From: JAAYAN01 sp964437215
GTDB lineage: Bacteria > Bacteroidota > Ignavibacteria > Ignavibacteriales > Melioribacteraceae
NCBI GenBank assembly: GCA_964437215.1
Contig: CAYTFZ010000015.1
Span: 1-37,210 of the forward strand
Reading direction: 5' to 3'
Length of the DNA: 37,210 nucleotides
Below the pieces are notes generated by a model, which made no database searches, had not been told where the DNA came from, and was given only the letters and a program-made list of their open reading frames with translations. Position numbers and translations under genes: made by a program. Shown here piece by piece: positions 16,294-24,971 of the stretch (the stretch's first letter is position 1; every line of letters starts with the position of its first letter).

Positions 16294-16938
16294 ATGATGG
16301 ATTTATCAAATTTCATTTCGTGGGTTTTTGTTACGCTCATTACACTTCTGCCTATTATAAATCCTGTAAACACAGCTATTCTTGTTCTCAGTATAAGCGG
16401 ACATCTTACTGATAAAGAACGAAACCGGCAGATAACTCAAGCCTGTATTTATATGACTGGAATTTTAATCTTATTTCTCCTTGCCGGTCATTTGATTATG
16501 ATCTTTTTCGGAATTTCAATTCCCGGGATAAGAATTGCCGGGGGACTTGTAATTTGTTATCTCGGTTTCAGAATGTTATTTCCTACCGAAGAAATTAGTT
16601 CAGCCGAAAAGCGCGAAGCCAGAGGTAAAACCGACATTTCATTCAGCCCCCTTGCAATACCCAGTTTAAGCGGACCCGGCTCTATTGCAACAATTATAAC
16701 AATTTCTTCATCAATAGACGGGAAACACGGATACGATAAAGTTCTTGCTTTTACTGGAGTAATAATTGCAATTTTTATTACTGCTGCAATTTCGTGGATA
16801 GTTTTAAGAAGCGCCGGTTTTATGAAAAAAGTTCTTGGAATAAGCGGAGTAGAAAGCCTTTCTAAAATAATGGGTTTTCTTTTAGTTTGCGTAGGAATTC
16901 AGTTTATTATTAACGGAATAAAAGATTTAGTAATTTAA
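16294..16938 (+). CDS. MarC family inner-membrane protein
   Basis: A 214-residue integral membrane protein of the MarC/UPF0056 family, with six predicted hydrophobic segments (near 8-30, 45-68, 70-90, 116-135, 147-170 and 190-212). It contains the family landmarks P-I-I-N-P-V at about 21-26 and P-L-A-I-P-S-L-S-G-P-G-S-I-A-T in the middle. The physiological role is unsettled; the name comes from an E. coli locus once linked to antibiotic resistance, a link later questioned. Two adjacent ATG codons open the frame, and AAGG six bases upstream favours the first. It converges on ptsI with 37 bases between the stop codons. Confidence 0.9.
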   Translation: MMDLSNFISWVFVTLITLLPIINPVNTAILVLSISGHLTDKERNRQITQACIYMTGILILFLLAGHLIMIFFGISIPGIRIAGGLVICYLGFRMLFPTEEISSAEKREARGKTDISFSPLAIPSLSGPGSIATIITISSSIDGKHGYDKVLAFTGVIIAIFITAAISWIVLRSAGFMKKVLGISGVESLSKIMGFLLVCVGIQFIINGIKDLVI

Positions 16939-16975
16939 GAAGCCTCAACTAATTGTTTTATTTTTAATAAATATA

Positions 16976-18733
16976 TTAAAACAATCTCAATTCTTCTTTT
17001 TTCAGTTTTTCATCATTAAATTGAATTACTCTCGTCTTTATTTCGAGCTCTGTTCTCATTTCTAAACATTCAGCTGCAAGTTTTTTTGCATCTTCGTATG
17101 AAATACTGCGGATTATTTTTTTCAATCGCGGAATAACGGAAGGCGACACGCTGAAAGCATCAAGTCCCAACCCTACGAGCAGTGAAGTTGCAACCGTATC
17201 GGCAGCCATTTCTCCGCACATATGTACACGCGCTTTTGCAAGTTTCGAATGTTTTATAATATGATCAAGAGTTTTAATCACTGCCGGATGAAATTCCTGA
17301 TATAAAGGAGAAACAATTTCGTTGCCTCTGTCCACTGCAAGAAGATATTGAATAAGATCGTTTGTGCCGATGCTTATAAAAGTTACCTCTTCGGCAAATT
17401 CGCGGGCAAGAACAGCTGCCGAAGGAACTTCAATCATAATTCCCAAAGGGATATGATTGTCAAATTCGTATCCTTGCACTTTAAGTTCCTCTTTGCATTC
17501 GGCAACAATTTTTTTAAACTTTCTTATTTCTGCAATAGATGAAACCATTGGAATCATTAATCCAACATTTTTGTTGCAGCTAGAGCGTAAGATCGCTCTT
17601 ATTTGCGTTTTGAATAAATCGCAGTTATCAATAAGAAATCTTATTCCCCGCCAGCCGAGAAAAGGATTAGGTTCTTTAACATCAACAGGCAGAACTTTAT
17701 CACCGCCAACATCAAGAGCTCTGATAATAACTTTTTCGGGATACATTTCTTCGGCAAGATTTTTATAAATTTTAAGTTGTTCTTCTTCATCAGGGAAATC
17801 TTCGTATTCCTCAAAAAGCTGCTCTGTTCTTACAAGTCCTACTCCTTTTCCGCCGTTTTGTATAACTATTTCAATTTCTTCGGATAAATCCAGATTAGCC
17901 AGAATATTTATTGTCCTGCCGTCTGTTGTAGTTGCAGGAAGATTTTTCAACTTCAGCAGTTCCGAATCGTAATGCTCCATTTCTGTGATTTTCTTTTTAT
18001 AAAACGAGAGCTGCTTTTCGGTAGGGTTTATTACTACTTTCCCGCGGAATCCGTCAACAATTAAAAGATCGTCCTGCTTAATTTTTTCGGTACCGTCGTG
18101 CAGACCGACAACACTTGGAATATTAAGCGAACGGGCAACAATTGCAGCGTGCGAAGTCAAGCCCCCGAAGTCAGTAACATAACCTTTAACGTTTGATCTC
18201 GAAAAAAGGACTGTATCGGCTGGGGTTAAATTATCAACTACAACAATAACATCTTCGCTTATCCGCGAACGCCACTTCTTCTTTTTCAGGTTTTTAATTA
18301 TTCGGTGTTTTATGTCCTCAATATCATGCGATCTTTCGCGCATATAACTTTCGTGTGCCGAAGCCATAATAGCTTGATATTTTGATATTTCATCATCAAC
18401 AATATATTCAGGATTAAGTTTTTCTTTTTTTATCCTATCTCTGATATTTTTAAGCAAAATCGGGTCATCTAAAATCATTATCTGGGCTTCGAATATGGCA
18501 GCGCGTTTTTCGCCAAGTTTATCTATTGCCAGCCCTAACACTTTTTTTAATTCTTTTCTGGATTGTTCGAGTGCTTCTTCAAGATTTTGGATTGCTTCTT
18601 TAACATCTTCTATTTCTGTTTTATTAACTGTTTCTTTTTCTTTTTTGTAAAGAAAAGCCCTGTAGATTGAAATGCCCGGAGCCGCTGCAATACCTGTTAG
18701 GATATTGATTTCATCAAGTTTATCCTTTGTCAT
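16976..18733 (-). CDS. ptsI: phosphoenolpyruvate--protein phosphotransferase (PTS enzyme I)
   Basis: Transfers phosphate from PEP to HPr in the cytoplasm. The 585 residues match standard enzyme I and lack the GAF domain of nitrogen-type PtsP. In order: an N-terminal HPr-binding helical domain, the phosphohistidine swivel domain with G-G-L-T-S-H-A-A (active H195), and the PEP-binding barrel with G-V-G-L-V-R-T-E, the G-W-R-G-I-R segment, G-T-N-D-L-I-Q-Y and the proton-donor Cys in H-M-C-G-E-M-A. The start overlaps the HPr stop by four bases (ATGA), so the pair is coupled. No enzyme II components occur in the window, so the final phosphate acceptor is not evident here. Confidence 0.95.
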   Translation of the reverse strand: MTKDKLDEINILTGIAAAPGISIYRAFLYKKEKETVNKTEIEDVKEAIQNLEEALEQSRKELKKVLGLAIDKLGEKRAAIFEAQIMILDDPILLKNIRDRIKKEKLNPEYIVDDEISKYQAIMASAHESYMRERSHDIEDIKHRIIKNLKKKKWRSRISEDVIVVVDNLTPADTVLFSRSNVKGYVTDFGGLTSHAAIVARSLNIPSVVGLHDGTEKIKQDDLLIVDGFRGKVVINPTEKQLSFYKKKITEMEHYDSELLKLKNLPATTTDGRTINILANLDLSEEIEIVIQNGGKGVGLVRTEQLFEEYEDFPDEEEQLKIYKNLAEEMYPEKVIIRALDVGGDKVLPVDVKEPNPFLGWRGIRFLIDNCDLFKTQIRAILRSSCNKNVGLMIPMVSSIAEIRKFKKIVAECKEELKVQGYEFDNHIPLGIMIEVPSAAVLAREFAEEVTFISIGTNDLIQYLLAVDRGNEIVSPLYQEFHPAVIKTLDHIIKHSKLAKARVHMCGEMAADTVATSLLVGLGLDAFSVSPSVIPRLKKIIRSISYEDAKKLAAECLEMRTELEIKTRVIQFNDEKLKKEELRLF

Positions 18734-18996
18734 AACTCGTCGAACCCCCTGTTAAAATAATTTACTATTTCTTCCGCTTGCTGTTCCTCGTCTGGCCCTT
18801 CAAATGATAAATTAAGAGCGCTCCCTTTTTCAGCGGCAAGCGTCATTACGCCTATTATACTTTTTCCGTTAATAGCCAGACCGTCTTTATAAATAAAAAA
18901 TTCCGACTGATATTTTGCAGCAATTTTTACAAGTGTTGCTGCGGGACGTGTATGCAGCCCTGCGTTATTAACTATTGTAACTTCCTTTTCAATCAT
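18730..18996 (-). CDS. ptsH: HPr phosphocarrier protein
   Basis: An 88-residue PTS phosphocarrier. The catalytic histidine is H15 in G-L-H-T-R-P-A, and a regulatory serine is present at S46 in G-K-S-I-I-G-V-M, both at canonical numbering. The intact Ser46 site suggests an HPr kinase/phosphorylase elsewhere in the genome, which would make this a regulatory as well as a catalytic carrier. It is coupled at both ends: its ATG shares one base with the stop of the polyprenyl synthase gene, and its stop overlaps ptsI. That arrangement implies one transcript running pabBC, polyprenyl synthase, ptsH, ptsI. Confidence 0.96.
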   Translation of the reverse strand: MIEKEVTIVNNAGLHTRPAATLVKIAAKYQSEFFIYKDGLAINGKSIIGVMTLAAEKGSALNLSFEGPDEEQQAEEIVNYFNRGFDEL

Positions 18997-20012
18997 TATT
19001 TGCTTCTCTTTATTAAATAGTTTGCAAGCCAGATCAGCAGATTTCTGTCTTCGGTACTGCTTATAACTTTTAATCCGCCTATTGCTTTTTTTGTGTATTC
19101 TAATATTTCTTTTTGCGCATCTTCAAAAACACCGAGTTTTTCATAAATTTTCTTGTATTTTTTTATTTCGCTCTTTTTTATTCCTTTATTTTCAATAACT
19201 TTTACAAGATCATCTCTGTCGCTTCCTTCTGCTTTTTCAAGCGCTTTCAGGAATAAATACGTCTTTTTCCCTTCCATAAGATCACCGCCCAGCATTTTTC
19301 CAAATTCGGCTTCGTCGGCTGATATATCCAAAAGGTCATCCTGAATCTGGAAAGCCATCCCGATATTTTTTCCGAAAGAAGAAAGAGCTTTTTTCACTTT
19401 TGCATCGGCACCGGCTATTAAAGCACCAATTGCACAACAAGATTCAGCAAGTGCAGCTGTTTTTTTGTAAATCATCACTTTATATTCTTCTATAGAAACA
19501 TCTTTGCGGGTTTCAAATTCTTTATCAAGCGCCTGCCCTTCACAAACTTCAATTAATCCTCTTGTAATTTCGCTTATTACGTGCTTGTCATTATCTTTGC
19601 AGTCATTAAGCAGATATTTATATGCATACGCCAGAAGATTATCTCCGGCAAGAATTGCAGTATTTTCATCATATTTTTTATGAGCGGTAGGTCTTCCTCT
19701 TCTTTTATCGGCATTATCCATAATATCGTCGTGTGCCAATGTAAAATTGTGCAGTAATTCAACTGCCATAGCGGCATTTCGTGCGTTATTAAAAGTTGAG
19801 CCTGCAGCTTTTGCCGAAATAATTACTAAAAAAGGGCGGAGTCTTTTTCCTCCTCCGTCAATAATATAAGCGCAAGGTTCGTATAAAGAACTAGGTTTTA
19901 TACCTGTAAAAACCGATTGTATTTTTTCTTCAGTAATCTGAATCTGCTTTTTAAATATTTTCTCGTATTTAGCTGAATCGTTTATTTGCACTTTGTCTCC
20001 GGTGTAAATCAC
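18996..20012 (-). CDS. polyprenyl diphosphate synthase (likely short-chain, FPP/GGPP type)
   Basis: Condenses isopentenyl diphosphate onto an allylic primer for quinone, carotenoid or lipid-carrier precursors. The 338-residue protein has G-G-K-R-L-R-P at 54-60, the first aspartate-rich motif D-D-I-M-D at 95-99 followed by R-R-G-R-P-T-A-H, and the second in Q-I-Q-D-D-L-L-D. An aromatic residue (F90) five positions before the first Asp, with no two-residue insertion in the motif, resembles archaeal-type GGPP synthases. It argues for a C15-C20 rather than a long-chain product; this is inference. The start is a GTG at 20012 with no good Shine-Dalgarno site. It lies 52 bases after the pabBC stop and is joined to ptsH by a one-base overlap. 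Confidence 0.9.
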   Translation of the reverse strand: MIYTGDKVQINDSAKYEKIFKKQIQITEEKIQSVFTGIKPSSLYEPCAYIIDGGGKRLRPFLVIISAKAAGSTFNNARNAAMAVELLHNFTLAHDDIMDNADKRRGRPTAHKKYDENTAILAGDNLLAYAYKYLLNDCKDNDKHVISEITRGLIEVCEGQALDKEFETRKDVSIEEYKVMIYKKTAALAESCCAIGALIAGADAKVKKALSSFGKNIGMAFQIQDDLLDISADEAEFGKMLGGDLMEGKKTYLFLKALEKAEGSDRDDLVKVIENKGIKKSEIKKYKKIYEKLGVFEDAQKEILEYTKKAIGGLKVISSTEDRNLLIWLANYLIKRSK

Positions 20013-20064
20013 TTTTTATTTCGCTTGAAATTTTGATATTAAATTTAATAATAAACATTTATAC

Positions 20065-21906
20065 TTAATCGTTTTTTTTAATATCCTTTTGTATTTTTTT
20101 AATTATTTGGCTGATTTCAATCATTTTCCTGACTGAATTAATAGCATAGATTTTATCTGCATTATCTAAATCTGCCCGGTATAATTTCTTTTCGATTACT
20201 TTTTTATCGCTGAGCAGAAACTGCCTGTAACAACCGTCAAGAATTCCGGATGATACCGGCGGAGTGAAATAACAATTATCTTTTTCTAAAATAATATTTG
20301 TTCTTGCTCCTTCAGCTAATTCCTCTTTTTCATTAAAATAAATGACTTCATCGAATCCCATTTTACTGTATTTTTTTAATTCTTTATCGTAAAGCTGCCT
20401 GTTCGATGTTTTGAAATATTGGAATTTATTTCCTGAATTTATCCTGCTTTCAGAAATAACTGCTTTCCAGCTCCTACTTTCTTCTTTCGGAATTATTTCT
20501 TGAAATGTTTTAGTTTCGCCAAATTTGTATAGAATAATTTTCAACTTGTAACGCGATTTTTCTTCTGTATTTTTTGCAGCTTCCCGCAATTGTTCACGTA
20601 ATTCTATTTCGCTGAAAGGAAACAGAAAATAGTCAGCCGCATTTTTAAATCTTGAAATATGGAAATCTTCAAGAAATATTTCCCGATTCTCAATCAGAAG
20701 GGATTCGAAAATATAAAATTCCTTGTCAGGTTTTGTAAGAAAATTGCTTTTTAATAGACATTCTTCATATTCAGCATCCGGGTCGCTGTCCCAAACAATC
20801 CCGCTGCCTATCCCAATTTCCCCTGTATTTGATTTCAGGTCAATTTCGGCTGTCCTTATTGCAACATTAAAAATAATTTCATCTTTTTTTAAGAGTCCAA
20901 TACTGCCGGTATAAATTCCCCTGCTCTCTTTTTCAGTTTCTTTTATTATCTGCATAGTTCTTATTTTGGGCGCTCCGGTAATTGAACCGCAAGGAAATAT
21001 TCGCGGGAATATATCTTCAATACTGTTGGTTTTTAAATTAGCACTTACAGATGAAACCATTTGAAAAACTGATTCGTATTTACAAATTTTGTACAACGAT
21101 TCAGGTTTTACAGAATCGAGTTTGCTTATTATTCCCAAATCGTTTCGGAGAAGATCAACAATCATAACATTTTCGGCTCTGTCTTTTTTGCTTTCTTCAA
21201 GTTTCTGTTTTTGTAATATGTCATTTTCTTGATTTTTTCCCCGCTGAACTGTGCCTTTCATCGGCTGAGCAAATATTTGATTATTTTTAATCTTAAAGAA
21301 AAGCTCGGGCGAAACAGAGAGTATTATTTTTGAGCCAGTATTTATTAAAGCGCTGTATTCAGCTGATTGATTAAAGATCATTGACCGGAACAACTCGTAA
21401 ATGCTTCCGCAAAAATCGAATCTGCCTTTTACCGTATAATTAACCTGATAAGTATCACCGGCTTTAATCAGTGATTTTATTTTCTCAATGGCTTTTCTGT
21501 ATTCGCCTTTACTTGTGTTGAGTCTGAAGTTCTTAATCTGTTTTCTGCTTTCGGCAAAGTCTTCCCATTTTAGATTACCCGATTTTATTTCCTTAACATT
21601 TTCTTTTTTAAAAAAGCAGAATTTTATTGAATCATTCTGGCCTCTGTGTAATTCATTCAGCTTTTCTTCAAATAAGTATCCTGCTTCGTATTCAGCTATT
21701 CCATAGCCTATTAATTCTTTTTCTAAACAGTTTTTAATTTTTTCAAATCCGCTTTTAATTTCAGCCTGATTTCTAATTGTTATAATTTCTTCGGGATTTT
21801 CAAAAATATATGAAACCGCATTTTTGTAATAATCAGGTGTGTAGAAAAAAGCTGAGTTTTCGTTTTGGAGTATTTTATCAATTATAATTTTTATTTCTGT
21901 TTCCAT
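20065..21906 (-). CDS. pabB: aminodeoxychorismate synthase component I fused to 4-amino-4-deoxychorismate lyase
   Basis: A bifunctional enzyme for p-aminobenzoate, the folate precursor. Residues 1 to about 390 are the chorismate-binding domain, with Q-P-M-K-G-T at 214-219. K217 is the lysine that distinguishes PabB (PIKGT) from anthranilate synthase (PIAGT). The domain also has the S-I-T-G-A-P-K segment and the G-I-G-S-G-I-V-W-D-S-D end motif. From about 395 to 613 follows a class IV aminotransferase-fold PabC domain with a Schiff-base lysine in F-K-T-S-N-R, E-G-A-R-T-N and the S-G-I-L-D-G turn. The amidotransferase partner PabA is not in the window. It is the first gene of a minus-strand run to ptsI and diverges from the methyltransferase gene. 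Confidence 0.93.
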   Translation of the reverse strand: METEIKIIIDKILQNENSAFFYTPDYYKNAVSYIFENPEEIITIRNQAEIKSGFEKIKNCLEKELIGYGIAEYEAGYLFEEKLNELHRGQNDSIKFCFFKKENVKEIKSGNLKWEDFAESRKQIKNFRLNTSKGEYRKAIEKIKSLIKAGDTYQVNYTVKGRFDFCGSIYELFRSMIFNQSAEYSALINTGSKIILSVSPELFFKIKNNQIFAQPMKGTVQRGKNQENDILQKQKLEESKKDRAENVMIVDLLRNDLGIISKLDSVKPESLYKICKYESVFQMVSSVSANLKTNSIEDIFPRIFPCGSITGAPKIRTMQIIKETEKESRGIYTGSIGLLKKDEIIFNVAIRTAEIDLKSNTGEIGIGSGIVWDSDPDAEYEECLLKSNFLTKPDKEFYIFESLLIENREIFLEDFHISRFKNAADYFLFPFSEIELREQLREAAKNTEEKSRYKLKIILYKFGETKTFQEIIPKEESRSWKAVISESRINSGNKFQYFKTSNRQLYDKELKKYSKMGFDEVIYFNEKEELAEGARTNIILEKDNCYFTPPVSSGILDGCYRQFLLSDKKVIEKKLYRADLDNADKIYAINSVRKMIEISQIIKKIQKDIKKND

Positions 21907-22000
21907 TCTTAAAAAAAATATTAAGGTTTTTAACAGCTTCTAATATAAATTAAAAATCTTTTATTATTTTAGTTTTAATGTTTTAATTAAAAAGTATTTG

Positions 22001-22720
22001 ATGGAACCGATTAATTTTAGATATGCCGAGCATTATAAAAAAGATGCCGACGAATTTGACTATTTTGAAGAAAGAAACGGTGCAACCGAACACGATGAAA
22101 GAAGACTGCGCGAATATATAATCCCGCTTATTCCTGATTCAGCAGATACGATTCTTGATGTAGGATGCGGATCTGCCTGGATTGCAAAAAATATGCTGCC
22201 GAAAAAAAAGAAAGTAATTTCACTGGATATTTCTGTAACTAATCCCCAAAAAGCGCTGAGTATTTATCCTTCTTTAAATCATTCAGGATTAACAGCAGAT
22301 TCTTTTTCTCTTCCTTTTAAAAACAATACTCTCAGCTGTATTGTAGCTTCCGAAATTATAGAACACGTTGTTTCGCCAGCAGATTTTGTTAAAGAGCTCC
22401 TTCGGGTTTTAAAACCATCCGGTAAACTTATAATATCTACTCCTTACAAAGAAAAAATACAGTATGTACTTTGTATTCATTGCAATAAAACAACGCCCCT
22501 ACACTCTCATATTCACAGTTTCGATGAAAAGATGCTAATGAGTTACCCGGTAAACTGCAAAACCATTCTTCACAAAACAGGCAATAAAGCTCTTTTGCAT
22601 CTTCGCACATACATACTTTTAAAATATCTTCCCTTCAAGTTATGGAACATAACCGATAAGTTAGCAAACGCGATAATTCCTAAACAAGCGCATATAATAG
22701 CCGAATACAAAAAATTGTAA
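22001..22720 (+). CDS. class I SAM-dependent methyltransferase, substrate unknown
   Basis: A 239-residue protein with a Rossmann methyltransferase core. Motif I is I-L-D-V-G-C-G-S-A near residues 48-56, with the motif II acidic residue in I-S-L-D-I-S, and E-I-I-E-H-V followed by L-L-R-V-L-K-P-S-G-K-L is the methyltransferase-11 signature. A C-x-x-C in the L-C-I-H-C-N-K segment after motif V is unusual for the family and may bind metal or be incidental. A TTG one codon earlier (21998) also opens the frame, but the ATG is preferred. It precedes ppk2 by 21 bases and is probably co-transcribed. Nothing in the sequence identifies the substrate. Confidence 0.85.
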   Translation: MEPINFRYAEHYKKDADEFDYFEERNGATEHDERRLREYIIPLIPDSADTILDVGCGSAWIAKNMLPKKKKVISLDISVTNPQKALSIYPSLNHSGLTADSFSLPFKNNTLSCIVASEIIEHVVSPADFVKELLRVLKPSGKLIISTPYKEKIQYVLCIHCNKTTPLHSHIHSFDEKMLMSYPVNCKTILHKTGNKALLHLRTYILLKYLPFKLWNITDKLANAIIPKQAHIIAEYKKL

Positions 22721-22741
22721 CATTTTAAACGGAGAAATAAT

Positions 22742-23602
22742 ATGTCTAAAAAAACAAAAAAGAAAAAAGATGAACAAAAGTCCGTTAAAAGCAAATTATT
22801 AAAACCTAAACAAAATAAGCAAAAAGAACTTACAAAAAAAGAATACGAAAAAGAACTTGATATACTTCAGCTCGAACTTGCTAAGCTTCAGGGGTGGATT
22901 AAAGAAAACGGATTAAAAGCAGTAGTAATTTTTGAAGGGAGGGATGCTGCCGGAAAAGGCGGTGTTATAAAAAGAATAACAGAAAAGCTAAATCCACGTG
23001 TTTGCCGTGTAGTTGCTTTAGGTACACCTACCGATAAAGAAAAAACTCAATGGTATTTTCAAAGATATGTTTCGCAACTACCAGCCGCAGGAGAAATGGT
23101 TTTATTCGACAGAAGCTGGTATAACAGAGCCGGAGTTGAACATGTGATGGGTTTTTGTAATGAAGACGAATATAATGAATTCCTTCGTTCGTGCCCCGAA
23201 TTTGAAAGAATGCTGATACGTTCGGGAATTATTCTTATAAAGTATTGGTTTTCTATAAGCGATGAAGAACAGGAAAAGAGATTTCAGGACAGGATTAAAG
23301 ACCCTACTAAACGCTGGAAATTAAGCCCGATGGATCTTGAAGCGCGTTCTCGCTGGTTCGATTATTCAAAAGCAAAAGATGAAATGTTTAAATATACAGA
23401 TATTAAGCAGGCTCCTTGGTATGTTGTTAATGCCGATGATAAAATGAAAGCAAGACTTAACTGTATTCATCATTTATTAAGCTTAATCCCTTACAAAGAT
23501 GTTACACCCGAAAAGATTGTTTTGCCCGAAAGGCAGAAAGAAGATGAAGGTTATGTACGTCCCCCGATAACCGATCAGACTTTTATACCCGAAATATATT
23601 GA
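22742..23602 (+). CDS. ppk2: polyphosphate kinase 2 (PPK2)
   Basis: Transfers phosphate between polyphosphate and nucleotides. After a very lysine-rich, probably disordered N-terminus (1-35) comes the PPK2 fold: Walker A G-R-D-A-A-G-K-G-G at 66-74, the D-R-S-W-Y-N-R motif at 123-129 acting as Walker B and lid entry, and the lid Arg/Lys-rich segment D-R-I-K-D-P-T-K-R-W-K. At 286 residues with one domain it matches class I PPK2. Whether it works mainly on ADP or GDP is not visible. The gene has a GGAG site seven bases before its ATG and ends at a strong bidirectional terminator shared with the convergent MFS gene. Confidence 0.95.
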   Translation: MSKKTKKKKDEQKSVKSKLLKPKQNKQKELTKKEYEKELDILQLELAKLQGWIKENGLKAVVIFEGRDAAGKGGVIKRITEKLNPRVCRVVALGTPTDKEKTQWYFQRYVSQLPAAGEMVLFDRSWYNRAGVEHVMGFCNEDEYNEFLRSCPEFERMLIRSGIILIKYWFSISDEEQEKRFQDRIKDPTKRWKLSPMDLEARSRWFDYSKAKDEMFKYTDIKQAPWYVVNADDKMKARLNCIHHLLSLIPYKDVTPEKIVLPERQKEDEGYVRPPITDQTFIPEIY

Positions 23603-23613
23603 TCGAAAACAAA

Positions 23614-23642
23614 AAACCCGATTATGCTTTTTAATCGGGTTT
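23614..23642 (+). terminator. bidirectional rho-independent terminator between ppk2 and the MFS gene
   Basis: Perfect 11-base arms AAACCCGATTA (23614-23624) and TAATCGGGTTT (23632-23642) enclose a 7-base loop. The plus strand continues into TTTAATTTTTT and the minus strand into TTTTTTG. The hairpin starts 12 bases after the ppk2 stop and lies 26 bases past the stop of the convergent transporter, so it serves both. Confidence 0.9.
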
Positions 23643-23667
23643 AATTTTTTACCGGTTCAAACTTTTA

Positions 23668-24960
23668 TCAGATTTGTTTCATCCCTTTTTCAAGACCATG
23701 ACCTTCCGGACTTGTTTCGGCTTTTCTAAGTTTGAATGCAAAAAAGAATCCTAATATTCCTAAAACAGAAAAAATCCACAAACCCATATTATATCCCGCA
23801 GGATTTTCGGCGCCGGCAGAATTAAAATCGTTAGTTAACCCGATCAGCCAGTTAAAAAGCATAACCCCCGCTTGCTGGATAAGTGTCATTAAAGCATATG
23901 CCGAGCCAAGTCTTTTTTCTTCTACAATATAAGCAACAGAAGGCCACATTACAGCAGGAATAAGAGAAAATGAAAGTCCCATAATTGCAATAATAACAAA
24001 CAGATTAAGCCCCGTGTATCCCATCAGTAAATAAACCGGAAGGAGTAAAACAGACCCTATCATCATCAGCAAAGCTCTTTTTCCGATAAAATCGACAAGC
24101 AAACCTATTACTGGAGTTGCAATCATTGCCGAAAGAGGCAGAATTGAATTTAATCCGCCGGCAGCTTCGCGTGTAAGATTGTGCGCTTCCATAAAATATT
24201 TTATTGCAAAAGTTCGGAAAGGAAATACTGCCGAATAAAAGGTAACACAAAGCAAAGTGATATACCAAAAAGATTTGCTGAAAGAAAATAAATCCTTAAT
24301 CTTTAATTTATCAGTTTCCCCTGCTTCGCTTAAAATATATTTTTTCTCGCCGGAAGATTCAAGTATAAAATAGACCAAAACACCTACTAACGATAAAATT
24401 CCAACAAATGCGGCAAAAAACAAAGGTCCCTGCCATCCGCCTTCGTATAATCCCGAAATAAAAGTAGGTGAATTATCCGCCGATACGGAACCGCTTCTTG
24501 CAATAAGCAAGTTTATACCCATTGCAAAACTCAGTTCCTTGCCTTTGAACCATTTGGCAATTGCTGCCGTAATTGCAACAATTAAAGGTTCGCTTCCAAT
24601 GCCAAGCAAAAATCTTCCAGCAAGCATATAATTAAAATCGGAAGAAGCAGCTGTAAGAAAACCTGCAATCGCGCAGATACTTCCAAAAAGCACAGATGAT
24701 TTTTTTGTGCCCCATTTATCAATAATTATTCCGCCTATAAGCAAAACCAATATTGCCGAAAAACTGTAAATTGAATTAAGCCATCCAATATCTTCGTCGC
24801 TGAATTTTAAATCATTTTTCAACAAATCGGCTACCGGTGCAATAGAATCGTAAACATAATAATTTCCGAACATTGCTAAGCTTATAAAGAATAATACTGC
24901 CCATCTGAAAAACAACGAGGGTTTTTTCTTAACTGAAATTTCTCCGATATATTCTTCCAT
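23668..24960 (-). CDS. major facilitator superfamily transporter, MFSD1-like
   Basis: A 430-residue 12-helix MFS permease. Motif A between helices 2 and 3 reads G-G-I-I-I-D-K-W-G. Helix 4 and the following loop read G-R-F-L-L-G-I-G-S-E-P-L, then K-W-F-K-G-K-E-L-S-F-A-M-G and A-R-S-G-S. From memory, this spacing and the W-F-K-G-K-E-L block are characteristic of MFSD1, the eukaryotic lysosomal dipeptide transporter. The N-terminal N-Y-Y-V-Y-D-S segment also fits. The start follows an AGGAAG site. The gene begins 11 bases after the OPT oligopeptide transporter, which strengthens a guess that it moves short peptides. General family certain, subfamily likely, cargo inferred. Confidence 0.88.
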   Translation of the reverse strand: MEEYIGEISVKKKPSLFFRWAVLFFISLAMFGNYYVYDSIAPVADLLKNDLKFSDEDIGWLNSIYSFSAILVLLIGGIIIDKWGTKKSSVLFGSICAIAGFLTAASSDFNYMLAGRFLLGIGSEPLIVAITAAIAKWFKGKELSFAMGINLLIARSGSVSADNSPTFISGLYEGGWQGPLFFAAFVGILSLVGVLVYFILESSGEKKYILSEAGETDKLKIKDLFSFSKSFWYITLLCVTFYSAVFPFRTFAIKYFMEAHNLTREAAGGLNSILPLSAMIATPVIGLLVDFIGKRALLMMIGSVLLLPVYLLMGYTGLNLFVIIAIMGLSFSLIPAVMWPSVAYIVEEKRLGSAYALMTLIQQAGVMLFNWLIGLTNDFNSAGAENPAGYNMGLWIFSVLGILGFFFAFKLRKAETSPEGHGLEKGMKQI

Positions 24961-24971
24961 TAGACTTCCTA

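Noticed and set aside
16952..16985. Nine-base inverted repeat between marC and ptsI as a terminator
   Set aside because: The stem is nearly all A/T with a 16-base loop and overlaps the ptsI stop; too weak to call.
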